39,565 nt of DNA from Halorhabdus amylolytica (lineage in GTDB: Archaea; Halobacteriota; Halobacteria; Halobacteriales; Haloarculaceae): contig NZ_SPQG01000003.1 of the NCBI RefSeq assembly GCF_004944975.1, positions 82,578-122,142 on the forward strand. Direction: 5' to 3'. Every line of letters starts with the position of its first letter. Within the stretch, counting starts at the first letter, position 1. Shown one piece after another: positions 1-9,434 of the stretch. The translations under genes and the position numbers were made by a program. The notes beneath the pieces were generated by a model that saw only the letters and a list, made by a program, of their open reading frames with translations, was not told where the DNA came from and ran no database searches.

Positions 1-603
1 GGCCTTCGCGAGCATCGTCTTGCCCGTCCCCGGCGGACCGTGCAGCAGGACCCCGCTCGGTGGGTCGATCCCGACCTCGTCGAACATGCCAGGGTTCTTC
101 AGTGGCATCTCGACGGTCTCGCGGACCTCCTCGATCTGCTCGTCGAGGCCACCGATGTCCTGGTAGTCGACGCCGGGGCTCTGGGTGACTTGCATCACGC
201 GAGCGCGGACGTCCGTCTCGTCGTCCAGCGTCTTGACGATCGAGAGGGAGTTGTTTACGGCGACGCGTTCGTCAGGTTCGAGGTCCTCGCGCATCTCCTC
301 GGTGACCTCGGTGAGGGCCTCCTGGTTGTTGCCGTGCTGTTTGATAATGACCCCTTCGTCGGTCAGCTCCTGGACCGTCGCCACGAACAGGGGGGACTGC
401 TTGAGTTTCTTGTTCTCGTGGGTGAGCCGTTCGAGCTTCTGTTGATATTTGTTGTTCTCGGCGTTCGCGTCCAGCAGCTTGTCCCGCATCTCCTCGTTTT
501 GCTGCTCGAGAATCTCGAGTTGTTCCTCTAGAGATTCGAGCTTCTCTTGCTGTGAGGCACCTTCGTCGTACGGTTGGTCGACGTCATCCACCGTATCCGT
601 CAT
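1..603 (-). CDS. pan: Proteasome-activating nucleotidase (partial, N-terminal 201 residues)
   Basis: This is the AAA+ ATPase that unfolds substrates and feeds them to the archaeal 20S proteasome. Translation starts at ATG 603 and runs off the window at base 1, so only 201 residues are visible. Residues about 15-75 are a Gln/Glu/Leu-rich coiled coil, followed by an OB-type domain (about 75-140). The AAA+ domain starts near the VDYQDIGGLDEQIEEVRE segment, and Walker A GPPGTGKT is at residues 189-196. Walker B, the SRH region and the C-terminal HbYX tail lie outside the window. The coiled coil plus OB domain distinguishes it from other AAA+ proteins such as Cdc48. The promoter was not clear to me. 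Confidence 0.95.
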   Translation of the reverse strand, partial: MTDTVDDVDQPYDEGASQQEKLESLEEQLEILEQQNEEMRDKLLDANAENNKYQQKLERLTHENKKLKQSPLFVATVQELTDEGVIIKQHGNNQEALTEVTEEMREDLEPDERVAVNNSLSIVKTLDDETDVRARVMQVTQSPGVDYQDIGGLDEQIEEVRETVEMPLKNPGMFDEVGIDPPSGVLLHGPPGTGKTMLAKA

Positions 604-828
604 TGCACCATCCTAGCGGGTCTGCGGTCAAGAGGCTTCGGGTCGGGACGAAAATCGGTTCTACCGAAGGATTCGGAGGGTTGTCCGAGCCTCGATCTGT
701 CGCCACGACGTCCCGTGTGAAGGCGGACACGCACCGCCGGACACCGAATCGGTCGGACTGCCCTGCTGACTGATCCGGACCGGCTTCGGAACCGGAACCG
801 ACGCTATCGCTCCCGAAGCAATTCCTCT

Positions 829-880
829 TAGTTATAATTAGGGATAGTAAATATTATTACCCTGTATCCAGAACGGAGGG
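829..880 (+). promoter_or_regulatory. Promoter and Shine-Dalgarno of the small winged-helix gene
   Basis: An AT-rich island in GC-rich DNA holds a TATA-like element (TTAGTTATAATTAG, 829-842). Next comes GTAAATATTATTAC (847-860), whose ends GTAA/TTAC are inverted and which could be an operator. A GGAGG Shine-Dalgarno lies at 875-879, six bases before ATG 886. Unlike most genes here, this one has a true leader. Confidence 0.55.
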
Positions 881-885
881 ATACG

Positions 886-1152
886 ATGAGCGTCACGGAG
901 TCACCACAGGTCGAAGCGGCACAGGAGCCCGGATGGGAAGCGGTCGAGGATCTCCCGCCGAGTGCGAAACTCGTCGCGAAGTCACTGGAGTACAACAACA
1001 GCCTGACCCAGAGTCAACTGGCCGAGGAGACGCTGTTGCCGGGCAGAACTGTCCGGTACGCGCTCAGTCGCCTGGAGGAGGTCGGCGTCGTCGATTCGCG
1101 CTTTTCCTTCTCGGACGCGCGCAAGCGCGTTTACACGCTCGCGATCGAGTAG
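886..1152 (+). CDS. Small winged-helix DNA-binding protein
   Basis: This 88-residue protein is almost entirely one winged-helix domain. Residues about 22-45 form a helix with SAKLVAKSLEYNNSLTQSQL, and the recognition region LPGRTVRYALSRLEEVGVV (about 53-71) is typical of haloarchaeal MarR/TrmB-like small regulators. A wing of charged residues ends in KRVYTLAIE. There is no effector domain, so it probably acts as a dimeric DNA-binding switch. Its target is not shown; self-regulation through the AT-rich upstream island is a guess. It sits 106 bp before mre11 on the same strand, but mre11 has its own TATA box. The start is supported by the GGAGG at 875-879. Confidence 0.8.
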   Translation: MSVTESPQVEAAQEPGWEAVEDLPPSAKLVAKSLEYNNSLTQSQLAEETLLPGRTVRYALSRLEEVGVVDSRFSFSDARKRVYTLAIE

Positions 1153-1228
1153 ACTGACAGAGCGATCACAGCGGGCGATAGGACAGCACTCTTCGCCTCG
1201 GACCACTTCCACCACGCTCGCGGAACCC

Positions 1229-1235
1229 CTTTAGG
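1229..1235 (+). promoter_or_regulatory. TATA-like box of mre11
   Basis: CTTTAGG is centred 27 bases before the ATG at 1259, so the mre11-rad50 transcript is probably leaderless. Confidence 0.5.
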
Positions 1236-1258
1236 ACCCCCCGACGTAGCCCGGTCCA

Positions 1259-2707
1259 ATGACGCGGGTGCTGCACACGGGCGATACGCATCTCGGCTAC
1301 CGGCAGTATCATTCGCCGGAACGCCAACGTGACTTTCTATCCGCCTTCGAGCAGGTGATCGACGACGCGATCGAGGAAGATGTCGACGCCGTGGTCCATG
1401 CCGGCGACCTCTTCCACGACCGACGACCGCGCCTGCAGGACATCATGGGCGCGCTGGGGACGCTTCGCCAACTCGCCGTAGCCGATATCCCCTTCCTGGC
1501 TATCGTCGGCAATCACGAAGGCAAACGAGACGCCCAATGGCTGGACCTTTTCGAGTCGCTGGATCTGGCGACCCGCCTCGACGAGGGGCCGACTGTGATC
1601 GGAAACACCGCGTTCTACGGATTGGACTTCGTGGCCCGCGCTTCCCGTGAGGGCCTGGACTACGACTTTGAGTCCCACGACGCCGCTCACGCCGCACTGG
1701 TTTCTCACGGCCTCTTTCAGCCGTTCTCCCACGGCGACTGGGACGCCCGTGAGATTCTCGAACAGTCCTCGGTCGATTTCGATGCGATGCTACTCGGCGA
1801 CGATCACACGCCCGCCAGAAAGGAGGTCAACGGCACGTGGTTGACCTATTGTGGCTCGACCGAGCGGGCCAGCGCCGCCGAACGCGAGGCACGTGGATAC
1901 AATCTCGTGACGTTCGACGGGGGAATCGACATCCGGCGGCGCTCCATCGAGACCCGCCAGTTCGTCTTCGTCGACCTGGAACTCGCCGAAGGGGAAGGCA
2001 CCGAGCGCGTCCGAGACCGGGTCGATCAACACGACCTCGAGGACGCCGTCGTGATCGTTACGATCGAGGGCGAAGGCGACCGCGTCCCGCCGGCCACGAT
2101 CGAGGAGCATGCCCGCGAGCGCGGGGCGCTGATTGCCCGGGTCAACGACCGTCGAGAGATCGACGAGGAGGCCGCCTACGACGTGAGTTTCGCTGATCCC
2201 GACGAGGCCGTTCGCGAACGCATCGACCAGTTGGGGCTCAGCCCCGCCGCGGCGGAACTCGACGAGGTCGTCCGGGCCAGCAAGGTGGCCGATTCGAACA
2301 TTGACGATTCAGTTGAATCCAGGGTCCGGGAACTCGTCGACGAGGCCGACGCCGGAACGTTCGAGCCTGCCCCCGCAGAAAACGACGGCGAGGTTGCCGA
2401 AACCGAACCCGAGACCGACAGTGAGGACAGCCCGGGGGAACGCGACGGAGCGGGCGGTGAAGACGTTGTGAGGGCGGACGAAGAATCGAACGGCGACGGC
2501 GCAACCGAGGACGGCGAGCAGCCGGCGAGTACGGATCGATCTGTGGACGGCGACGATCAGTTGACCGACGACGAACAAGCTGATGATGTGGACAGGCAGG
2601 CAGCCGATGACGACGAGCAGACTGGCGGTGGGGACGGGCAGGTGATCGACGACAACGAACAAGCCGATGATGGGGACGGACAGGCGACGATGGAGGAGTA
2701 CCTATGA
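1259..2707 (+). CDS. mre11: DNA double-strand break repair nuclease Mre11
   Basis: This is the Mn-dependent 3'-5' exonuclease/endonuclease of the Mre11-Rad50 complex, which processes broken DNA ends. The metallophosphoesterase motifs are all visible: GDTH (D9, H11), GDLFHD (D50), GNHE (N85, H86), a lone catalytic-region His (H150) and DDH (about 181-183, where many homologues have GHxH). The nuclease and capping domains end near residue 365. They are followed by a long, very acidic, low-complexity tail with loosely repeated DDxEQADD-like units, ending in MEEYL. The 482-residue length is mostly due to this tail. The stop overlaps the rad50 start (ATGA), which implies translational coupling. 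Confidence 0.95.
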   Translation: MTRVLHTGDTHLGYRQYHSPERQRDFLSAFEQVIDDAIEEDVDAVVHAGDLFHDRRPRLQDIMGALGTLRQLAVADIPFLAIVGNHEGKRDAQWLDLFESLDLATRLDEGPTVIGNTAFYGLDFVARASREGLDYDFESHDAAHAALVSHGLFQPFSHGDWDAREILEQSSVDFDAMLLGDDHTPARKEVNGTWLTYCGSTERASAAEREARGYNLVTFDGGIDIRRRSIETRQFVFVDLELAEGEGTERVRDRVDQHDLEDAVVIVTIEGEGDRVPPATIEEHARERGALIARVNDRREIDEEAAYDVSFADPDEAVRERIDQLGLSPAAAELDEVVRASKVADSNIDDSVESRVRELVDEADAGTFEPAPAENDGEVAETEPETDSEDSPGERDGAGGEDVVRADEESNGDGATEDGEQPASTDRSVDGDDQLTDDEQADDVDRQAADDDEQTGGGDGQVIDDNEQADDGDGQATMEEYL

Positions 2708-5376
2708 GGTTCGAGCGCGTCCGACTCGAGAATTTCAAGTGCTACGCCAACGCCGATCTGCGACTGGACCGTGGCGTAACGGTCATCCACGGCGTCAACG
2801 GCAGCGGGAAGTCCTCGCTGCTCGAAGCTTGTTTCTTCGCGCTGTACGGCGCTCGCGCACTCGATCGCACTCTGGACGAACTCGTTACGATCGGGACCGA
2901 GGAGGCCACCGTGGAACTCTGGTTCGCCCATGGAGGGAAATCCTACCACGTCAAGCGTCGTGTCCGCGTTCGGGACGACCGGGCCAGCACCGCGGAATGC
3001 GTTCTGGATGAGCCCGATGGCGTGGTCGAGGGTGCACGTGACGTTCGGGAACGCGTCGCGTCGCTGTTACGGATGGACCACGAGGCGTTCGTCAACTGCG
3101 CGTACGTCCGCCAGGGGGAAGTCAACAAGCTCATCAACGCAACGCCGAGCGAACGCCAGGACATGATCGACGATCTCCTCCAACTCGGTCGACTGGAGGA
3201 GTACCGAAAGCGCGCCAGCGACGCCCGCGTCGGGGTCGGGCGCGTCCTTGAAGGTAAACGTGAGTCGCTCACACAGCTCGACGAGCAGATCAACGCCAAG
3301 GAGGAGAAGGATCTCCACGAGCAGCTCAACGTGGCCGAGAGCGAACTCGCGACGGTCCGGGAGAAACTGGATCACTACGACGACCAGCGCGAGACTGCCC
3401 GTGAGACCCTCGAGGACGCCAAATCGATCCTCGAGGAGTACGAGCAGCGCCGCAAGGAACTCGAAGACATCGAGAGCGAGATCGAAGAACTAACCGGGAC
3501 GATCGAGGCGACCGAGCGCGAGCGCGAGGAGCTCGCCGACGAAATCGCCGAGCGTCGCGAGCGTCGCGCGGAGATCGGCGAGCGGATCGAGACCGCACTC
3601 GAAGCGACGGAACTGCCGACGGACGCCGACCGCGACGCCGTCGAAACGCTGATCGAGGATCTCGACGCACGGGACGACGAAATTCGCGACGAGATCGAAC
3701 AGCACCGCCTGGACGCCAAGGGATACCGAGAGGACAGCGAAAGTCACCGCGAAGACGCCACCGATGCCGAGGAACGCGCCGCGAAGAAGCGAAAGCGGGC
3801 CGACGATCTCGAATCGGATCTCGAAGAGACACGTTCGGCTCTCACGGAACGCCGGGAGACGCTGCTCGAACTGGACGAGGACATCGACTCGATCGAGGAG
3901 ACGTTCGCCGACGCGCCGATCGGCCTCGACGAAGCGGAGTCGTATTACGACGAGGTAGTGGCACAACTGGAAGACGTCACCGAGGAGTTGACGACACTCG
4001 ACGCCCGGATCGAGTCCGTCGAGAGCGACATCGAGGAAGCAGAGGAACTGCTCGAAGCCGGCAAGTGTCCCGAGTGCGGCCAGCCTGTCGAGGGGGCACC
4101 GCGCGTCGAATCGCTTGAGGGAGACAGGAAGCGATTAGCTGATCTCGAGGAAGAGCGCGAGAACGTGCGGGAAAACCGCGCGGACGCCGAGGAACGGCTC
4201 GAACGCGCCGAAACGCTGGTCGAGAGAGCGGACGAACACGACCGGCTGCTGGAGAAACGTGAGACTCTCGCCGAGTTGATCGAGGAACGGGAGAATTCGA
4301 TCACGGAGACCGAAGAACGGATCGAGACTCTGCGGGAAGAGGCGGACGAACTCGAGACGGACGCCGAAACGCACCGCGAGTCTGCCGACGAAGCCGCCGA
4401 GAAGGCCGAGAAATGTCGGAAAGCCATCGCCGAGTGCAACGAGCGCCGTAGCGACCTCGCCGATCGCATCGAGGCCCTCGAGGACGTGATCGCTGACTTC
4501 GGTCGGCGTGACGATCTCGAGAACGCCATCGAGAACCGCCGGGAACGCCGCGCCCAGCTCGAAGAGATGAACGACGAACGTCGCGACCGTCTCGGGACGC
4601 TCCGGGAGCGACGCTCGGAACTCTCGGCGGCGATCGACGAGAATCGACTGGCGAAGGCTCGCGAGGACAAGGATCGCGCCGAGTCGTATCTTGAGGAGGT
4701 GACCGAGGAGATCGAGGACCGCCAGGAGCGACGCGACGAACTCCAGGCCCGGATCGGAGCTCTCGAGAACGAGATCGAGGAACTCGCATCCCTTCGGGAG
4801 CGTCGTGGGGCTCTCGCCGAGACAGTCGAAGACCTCGAGTCTCTCTACGACGAGGCCGAACAACTTCAGGAGATGTACGGACAGTTGCGGGCGGAACTCC
4901 GGAAGCGAAACGTCGAGACCTTAGAGCGGATGCTCAACGAGACATTCGAACTCGTCTACCGTAACGACTCCTACGACCGGATCGAACTCGACGAGGCCTA
5001 TCACCTGACAATCTACCAGAAGGACGGTGAACCCCTCGACCCCGATCAGCTTTCCGGCGGCGAGCGTGCCCTGTTCAACTTGAGCCTGCGAGCAGCGATC
5101 TACCGGCTGCTCGCCGAAGGGATCGAGGGGACTGCGCCGACGCCGCCGCTGATCCTCGACGAACCGACGGTCTTCCTGGATTCCGGCCACGTCTCACAGT
5201 TGCTCGAACTCATCGAATACATGCGCGGGGAGATCGGGGTCGAACAGATCGTGGTCGTCAGTCACGACGACGAATTGGTGGACGCGGCCGACGATCTGGT
5301 CTACGTCGCCAAGGACTCGACGACCAACCGTTCACGTGTCGAGCGTCGGGAGTCCGCCGGGTTGCTGGCCGAGTGA
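2704..5376 (+). CDS. rad50: DNA double-strand break repair ATPase Rad50
   Basis: This SMC-like ATPase partners Mre11 and tethers and opens DNA ends. The 890 residues contain Walker A NGSGKS (32-37), a Q-loop Gln at 137, two long Glu/Arg-rich coiled-coil arms, and a zinc hook CPEC (Cys455 and Cys458) at the apex. The ABC signature LSGGE (783-787), Walker B LILDEP (816-821), a D-loop and an H-loop in VVVSHDDE follow. All parts needed for ATP-driven dimerisation and hook pairing are present, and the length is normal for archaeal Rad50. It overlaps mre11 by 4 bases and converges with the next gene, 11 bp away. Confidence 0.96.
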   Translation: MRFERVRLENFKCYANADLRLDRGVTVIHGVNGSGKSSLLEACFFALYGARALDRTLDELVTIGTEEATVELWFAHGGKSYHVKRRVRVRDDRASTAECVLDEPDGVVEGARDVRERVASLLRMDHEAFVNCAYVRQGEVNKLINATPSERQDMIDDLLQLGRLEEYRKRASDARVGVGRVLEGKRESLTQLDEQINAKEEKDLHEQLNVAESELATVREKLDHYDDQRETARETLEDAKSILEEYEQRRKELEDIESEIEELTGTIEATEREREELADEIAERRERRAEIGERIETALEATELPTDADRDAVETLIEDLDARDDEIRDEIEQHRLDAKGYREDSESHREDATDAEERAAKKRKRADDLESDLEETRSALTERRETLLELDEDIDSIEETFADAPIGLDEAESYYDEVVAQLEDVTEELTTLDARIESVESDIEEAEELLEAGKCPECGQPVEGAPRVESLEGDRKRLADLEEERENVRENRADAEERLERAETLVERADEHDRLLEKRETLAELIEERENSITETEERIETLREEADELETDAETHRESADEAAEKAEKCRKAIAECNERRSDLADRIEALEDVIADFGRRDDLENAIENRRERRAQLEEMNDERRDRLGTLRERRSELSAAIDENRLAKAREDKDRAESYLEEVTEEIEDRQERRDELQARIGALENEIEELASLRERRGALAETVEDLESLYDEAEQLQEMYGQLRAELRKRNVETLERMLNETFELVYRNDSYDRIELDEAYHLTIYQKDGEPLDPDQLSGGERALFNLSLRAAIYRLLAEGIEGTAPTPPLILDEPTVFLDSGHVSQLLELIEYMRGEIGVEQIVVVSHDDELVDAADDLVYVAKDSTTNRSRVERRESAGLLAE

Positions 5377-5387
5377 ACCTCCTCTGG

Positions 5388-5810
5388 TCAGGCTTCCAGC
5401 GTCTCGAGTGCGTCGCTCGCAGTTTCCGTCGTCCCGTATCCACGCTCGCCGGTGACGCGCCGTTCCTCGATGAGTCCAGCCGCACGGAACTCCGCCAGTT
5501 GCCCGTGGAGGTCGCTCTCGCAGTACTCGAACCGGTCGAGCATCGCTCTGACCGACAGCGGTCCGTCGCGTTCGAGTTCGAGAAGCAGTCCCAGCGAGCG
5601 CTCGGTCCGGACGGCGGTCAGCACTCTTCGAAGCGGTTGTGAAACCGCTTTGGCTGCCACCGAGAGGGGTGACTCCTCGTCCAGCATTTCGAGGTCCGCT
5701 GGCGGCCGATACGTCTCCTGGTCGGTCTCGGGATCGCGGATCAACCACTCACTGTCCGAGCGCTTCAGTAGAAGATAGGTCTTCCCGTCTCCATCCTGTA
5801 CTGTCCGCAT
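5388..5810 (-). CDS. Conserved haloarchaeal winged-helix protein
   Basis: The 140-residue protein has two parts. Residues 1-50 look like a small beta-rich domain (RTVQDGDGKTYLLLKRS, then DPETDQETYRPPADLEML). Residues about 60-135 look like a winged helix (ERDGPLSVRAMLDRF, then LHGQLAEFRAAGLIEERRV). I recall a protein of this kind beside rad50 in other haloarchaea, annotated only as a domain of unknown function. Given the location between rad50 and polB, a role in genome maintenance or its regulation is possible, but nothing in the sequence proves it. A purine-rich GGGAG lies just before ATG 5810. It is the last of three co-directional minus-strand genes. Confidence 0.8.
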   Translation of the reverse strand: MRTVQDGDGKTYLLLKRSDSEWLIRDPETDQETYRPPADLEMLDEESPLSVAAKAVSQPLRRVLTAVRTERSLGLLLELERDGPLSVRAMLDRFEYCESDLHGQLAEFRAAGLIEERRVTGERGYGTTETASDALETLEA

Positions 5811-5881
5811 GATCTCCCTATCGACCGCGGACGGTTAGGACTACCGTCGAGGCAGGACGACACGGTGCTGACAGAACGCCG

Positions 5882-6208
5882 TTAGATGGGTCCCTCGCTG
5901 TCGTCCGCCCGAGTACGGACAAATCGTCGGTAGCGAACGAATCCGTAGCCGCCGGCCACTCCCCCGACGGCCAGGAGACCCATGCCGATCCGGAAATCGC
6001 CGAGGAAATACAGAACCATCGGGCCGACGGTGACGCCGAACAGTGCCACGTTGAACACGAGGACGAGTCGCCAGAACAACTTGACGACGTCCGAGTCGAA
6101 GTCACCCTCGGCCGGCTTCGGCTCGGGAACGTCAACCGTCGGTATCAGGTCGTCGTCACTGGCGGCTCCCTCCTCGAAGAAGTCGTCGAACGGGTCACTG
6201 CCGGACAC
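5882..6208 (-). CDS. Small conserved membrane protein
   Basis: The protein has 108 residues and a GTG start. The acidic N-terminal half (about residues 1-45, rich in Asp, Glu and Pro) should be cytoplasmic. Two hydrophobic segments follow (about 45-68, LFWRLVLVFNVALFGVTVG; and about 72-92, IGMGLLAVGGVAGGYGF), then a basic RYRRFVRTR stretch. This is a haloarchaeal family of unknown function. It lies 43 bp after the preceding minus-strand gene with no clear TATA box between them, so the two are probably co-transcribed. The start could differ by a few codons. Confidence 0.75.
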   Translation of the reverse strand: MSGSDPFDDFFEEGAASDDDLIPTVDVPEPKPAEGDFDSDVVKLFWRLVLVFNVALFGVTVGPMVLYFLGDFRIGMGLLAVGGVAGGYGFVRYRRFVRTRADDSEGPI

Positions 6209-6251
6209 GTCTCTCAGTCAGAGTGCCGTCGTGAAATCGGCTTCGCTTGAC

Positions 6252-6443
6252 TCACCGCCGCTCGGGAAGGTCTGTTGCGTCGTCGCTGTAGATCCACGCC
6301 ATCGGGTTCTCGGCGTCATAGAGTACTGTCCCATCCTCGGTCTCGTAGAACTCGACCGTTTCGACCGTCTCGGACGGTTCGGGGAGCATCGGCTCCCGGG
6401 ACGCCGCTCCGTCACTCCGACTGCCGTTGGCGGGGTTCGACAT
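6252..6443 (-). CDS. Small acidic conserved haloarchaeal protein
   Basis: The protein has 63 residues if it starts at ATG 6443. The C-terminal half, with VETVEFYETEDGTVLYDAEN followed by PMAWIYSDD, is the conserved part as I recall it from other haloarchaea. The N-terminus is low complexity. I chose ATG 6443 because a TATA-like TTTATG on the minus strand (about 6480-6475) sits at the right distance. ATG 6467 would add eight residues but lies too close to that box, and longer frames would run through the promoter. The function is unknown. It is divergent from polB and shares a 96-bp intergenic region with it. Confidence 0.7.
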   Translation of the reverse strand: MSNPANGSRSDGAASREPMLPEPSETVETVEFYETEDGTVLYDAENPMAWIYSDDATDLPERR

Positions 6444-6472
6444 GACAATCGGATTCTGGTATGCCATGACGT

Positions 6473-6516
6473 AACATAAACTTTCTCCATGCGGCGGCGA
6501 CCGGGGAGTTTTAGGG
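6473..6516. promoter_or_regulatory. Divergent promoter region: small acidic gene (-) and polB (+)
   Basis: On the minus strand GTTTATGTT (6481-6473) serves the gene starting at 6443. On the plus strand GTTTTAGGG (6508-6516) is centred about 28 bases before the polB ATG at 6540. The plus-strand box rules out an upstream polB start at 6489. Confidence 0.5.
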
Positions 6517-6539
6517 TGACGGGCCGAACCAACGCTCCA

Positions 6540-9257
6540 ATGGCAGATTCCGGGAAACAACGTGGTCTCGGCGAGTTCGCCGAGGGGGCCGGCAGGCCCG
6601 CGGAGGAGGCCCAGGTCGTCGCCGGCAACGGTGGGCAGGGGGCGAACGTCGTCGAGACGGGCGAGTGGAAGTATCCCGAGAAAGAGGGCACCGTTTCACT
6701 GTCGGTCACGCAGGTCGACTACACGATCGAGGGCAGCGGCGACGACGAGTATCCCGTCTTGCACGTCTTCGGCCGCACGTCGGATCGCGAACTGGAACAC
6801 GTCCGCGTCTACGAGTTCAAGCCGTACTTCTATGCGCCGGTCGACTCCGTCGAGGAAGAACGACTCGCGGACTACGGCGCGATCACTGGCTGGCAGTATA
6901 CCGACGACGATGGTGATTCCTACGAGTCGATCCGTGGCGAGGAACTCGTAAAGATCTTCGGCCGGACACCGCGTGACGTCGGGCAGATCCGCGACGACTT
7001 CGAGCACTACGAGGCGGACATTCTCTTCCCGAACCGCCTGCTCATCGACAAGGACATCACCAGCGGTGTTCGTCTCCCCGAACGGCGCACCGACGACGGC
7101 TCGATCCGGATCCCCCACGACGAGATCGAGGCCATCGATTACGACGCCGAGGCACGCATCAATACTTTCGACATCGAAGTGGACGACCGCTCGGGCTTCC
7201 CCGAGGACGGCGAGGAGCCGATCATCTGTCTCACGAGCCACGACTCCTATCGCGACGAGTACGTCGTCTGGCTGTACGACTCCCCTGTCGGGATAGACCC
7301 GCCCGAGGCCCTCGAACAGTACGAACCCCTCGAAGACGACTTCGAGGCCGACGTGCGCGTCTTCGAGACGGAGGAGGCGATGCTCGCGGCGTTTCTGGAC
7401 TATATCGAAGAAACTGATCCTGATTTGACAACTGGATGGAACTTCTCGGACTTCGACGCCCCGTATCTCATCGACCGATTGCAAGAACTCGACCCGAAAA
7501 CAGACCGGAATCTCGACATGAATCGCCTCTCTCGGGTCAACGAAGTCTGGGAGAGCGACTGGCAGGGTCCGGACATCAAGGGTCGGGTCGTCTTCGACCT
7601 CCTGCGGGCCTACAAGCGCACGCAGTTCACCGAATTGGAGTCCTACCGACTCGAAGACGTCGGCCAGGCCGAACTCGACGCCGGCAAGGAGACTTACACC
7701 GGCGACATCGGCACCCTGTGGGAAGAAGATCCAGAGCGCTTGCTCGAATACAATCTCCGGGACGTCGAACTCTGCGTCGAACTCGATCGCAAGCAGGACA
7801 TCATCGCCTTCTTCGAGGAGGTGGCCTCTTTCGTGGGGTGTAAACTCGAAGACGCGCCCACGCCCGGGGACGCCGTCGACATGTACGTCCTCCACAAGGC
7901 CTTCGAGAACTTCGTTCTTCCCTCGAAGGGCACCGTCGAGTCCGGCGAGGAGTTCGAGGGCGGGGCCGTCTTCGAACCGATCAGCGGCATCAAGGAGATG
8001 GTAAGTGTCCAGGACTTGAAATCCCTATATCCGATGTGCATGGTAACAATTAACGCATCCCCGGAGACGAAGGTCGATCCCGAGACCTACGACGGGGAGA
8101 CGTTCCGTGCACCGGATCCCAGCGGCCAGCACTTCCGGAAGGAACCGGACGGCATCGTCCGGGAAATGGTCGAGGAATTATTATCAGAACGCGAAGAAAA
8201 GAAGGCACTTCGAAACGATCACGAGCCCGGAACCGAGGCTTACGAGCTCTATGACCGGCAGCAAGGAGCTGTCAAAGTTATTATGAATAGTTTATATGGC
8301 GTTTCGGGGTGGGATCGGTTCCGCCTCTACGACAAGGACAATGCGGCGGCCGTAACCGCAACAGGGCGGTCGGTCATCGAGTACACCGAGTCGGCCGTCA
8401 ACGATCTCGGCTACGACGTGACATATGGAGATACTGACAGTGTTATGATAAGTATGGGGACGGACATGTCCGTGGAGGACGCCATCGATCGTTCCTTCGA
8501 GATCGAGGAGGCCATAAACGCCTCCTACGACGAGTTTGCTCGCGAGACGCTGCACGCCGAGGAACACCGCTTCCAGATCGAATTCGAGAAACTCTACCGG
8601 CGGTTCTTCCAGGCGGGCAAGAAAAAGCGCTACGCGGGCCACATCGTCTGGAAGGAGGGCAAAGACGTCGACGACATCGACATCACAGGCTTCGAGTACC
8701 AGCGCTCGGACATCGCCCCCATCACCAAGCGCGTCCAGAAGGAAGTCCTAGACATGATCGTCACAGAGGGTGACATCGACGCCGTCACGGAGTATCTCCA
8801 CGACGTGATCGAGGACTTCCAGGCCGGCAACGTCAATCCGGAGGACGTGGGTATTCCAGGCGGGATCGGCAAGCGCCTGGACAACTACGACACCGACACC
8901 GCCCAGGTCCGGGGGGCGAAGTACGCCAACCTCCTGCTGGGGACGAATTTCGACCGCGGGAGCAAACCCAAGCGACTCTACCTCAAGAAGGTCCACCCCG
9001 ATTACTTCGAGCGTATCGAGGACGAACGGGGTCTCGATCCCTCGCGTGATCTCCTCTATGGCGAGTTCAAGCGGGACCCGGACGTGATCTGCTTCGAGGT
9101 CGCCGAACAGATCCCCGAGGAATTCGAGGTCGACTGGGAGAAGATGTTAGAGAAGACGCTCAGAGGGCCGATCGCCCGCGTTATCGAGGCACTCGACGTC
9201 TCCTGGGAGGAGGTCAAGAGCGGTCAGGAACAGACTGGTCTCGGTCAGTATATGTGA
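6540..9257 (+). CDS. polB: Family B DNA polymerase, intein-free
   Basis: This is the replicative-type DNA polymerase with 3'-5' proofreading. At 905 residues it has the normal length for an intein-less haloarchaeal PolB. Exo I is FDIEVD (about 210), Exo II GWNFSDFDAPYL (about 300) and Exo III YNLRDVELC. Polymerase motif A is D492-L-K-S-L-Y-P (usual SLYPS is SLYPM here), motif B K579xxxNSLYG (N583, Y586, G587), and motif C YGDTDS (D631, D633). The C-terminus ends in TGLGQYM, reminiscent of a PIP-like PCNA-binding tail. The start at ATG 6540 is set by the TATA-like box at 6508-6516. Codons in and around motifs A, B and C are markedly AT-rich compared with the rest (see findings). Confidence 0.95.
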   Translation: MADSGKQRGLGEFAEGAGRPAEEAQVVAGNGGQGANVVETGEWKYPEKEGTVSLSVTQVDYTIEGSGDDEYPVLHVFGRTSDRELEHVRVYEFKPYFYAPVDSVEEERLADYGAITGWQYTDDDGDSYESIRGEELVKIFGRTPRDVGQIRDDFEHYEADILFPNRLLIDKDITSGVRLPERRTDDGSIRIPHDEIEAIDYDAEARINTFDIEVDDRSGFPEDGEEPIICLTSHDSYRDEYVVWLYDSPVGIDPPEALEQYEPLEDDFEADVRVFETEEAMLAAFLDYIEETDPDLTTGWNFSDFDAPYLIDRLQELDPKTDRNLDMNRLSRVNEVWESDWQGPDIKGRVVFDLLRAYKRTQFTELESYRLEDVGQAELDAGKETYTGDIGTLWEEDPERLLEYNLRDVELCVELDRKQDIIAFFEEVASFVGCKLEDAPTPGDAVDMYVLHKAFENFVLPSKGTVESGEEFEGGAVFEPISGIKEMVSVQDLKSLYPMCMVTINASPETKVDPETYDGETFRAPDPSGQHFRKEPDGIVREMVEELLSEREEKKALRNDHEPGTEAYELYDRQQGAVKVIMNSLYGVSGWDRFRLYDKDNAAAVTATGRSVIEYTESAVNDLGYDVTYGDTDSVMISMGTDMSVEDAIDRSFEIEEAINASYDEFARETLHAEEHRFQIEFEKLYRRFFQAGKKKRYAGHIVWKEGKDVDDIDITGFEYQRSDIAPITKRVQKEVLDMIVTEGDIDAVTEYLHDVIEDFQAGNVNPEDVGIPGGIGKRLDNYDTDTAQVRGAKYANLLLGTNFDRGSKPKRLYLKKVHPDYFERIEDERGLDPSRDLLYGEFKRDPDVICFEVAEQIPEEFEVDWEKMLEKTLRGPIARVIEALDVSWEEVKSGQEQTGLGQYM

Positions 9258-9434
9258 CAAGCGAGTCGGGTCCGGGTACGGCGAGTCCGGTCGCGGGCTG
9301 TTCTCGCGCATGTGCGGCGAGACCACCAGTGCCTTCGTCTTTCGTTAACTTTCTTTTCGATAGATCCAAAGCAAATATCTTGTGTTGCGAAAGCTTCATG
9401 GGTGGGAGGAACCTGTTTTCGGTTGACCTAGAAC
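9258..9434. promoter_or_regulatory. polB-sufC spacer with the suf promoter
   Basis: This 177-bp spacer is GC-rich in its first half and AT-rich in its second. GCAAATATCT (9371-9380) is the best TATA candidate and would give a leader of about 30 nt before ATG 9435. GGGAGGA (9404-9410) is too far from the ATG for a normal Shine-Dalgarno. No other gene is seen here. Confidence 0.35.

Noticed and set aside
847-860. GTAAATATTATTAC as a firm operator
   Set aside because: Only the outer four bases of each arm and the centre pair. It is kept as a possibility within the promoter entry, not as a finding.
2236-2248. GGGGCT-C-AGCCCC palindrome in mre11 as a hairpin insert
   Set aside because: It codes LGLSPAA, a normal part of haloarchaeal Mre11 as I recall it, with no extra residues.
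6489-6539. Upstream polB start at ATG 6489
   Set aside because: It would place the promoter box GTTTTAGGG (6508-6516) inside the coding region. ATG 6540 fits the box.
6540-9257. Intein in PolB
   Set aside because: Motifs A, B and C are continuous and the length is that of an intein-free polymerase.
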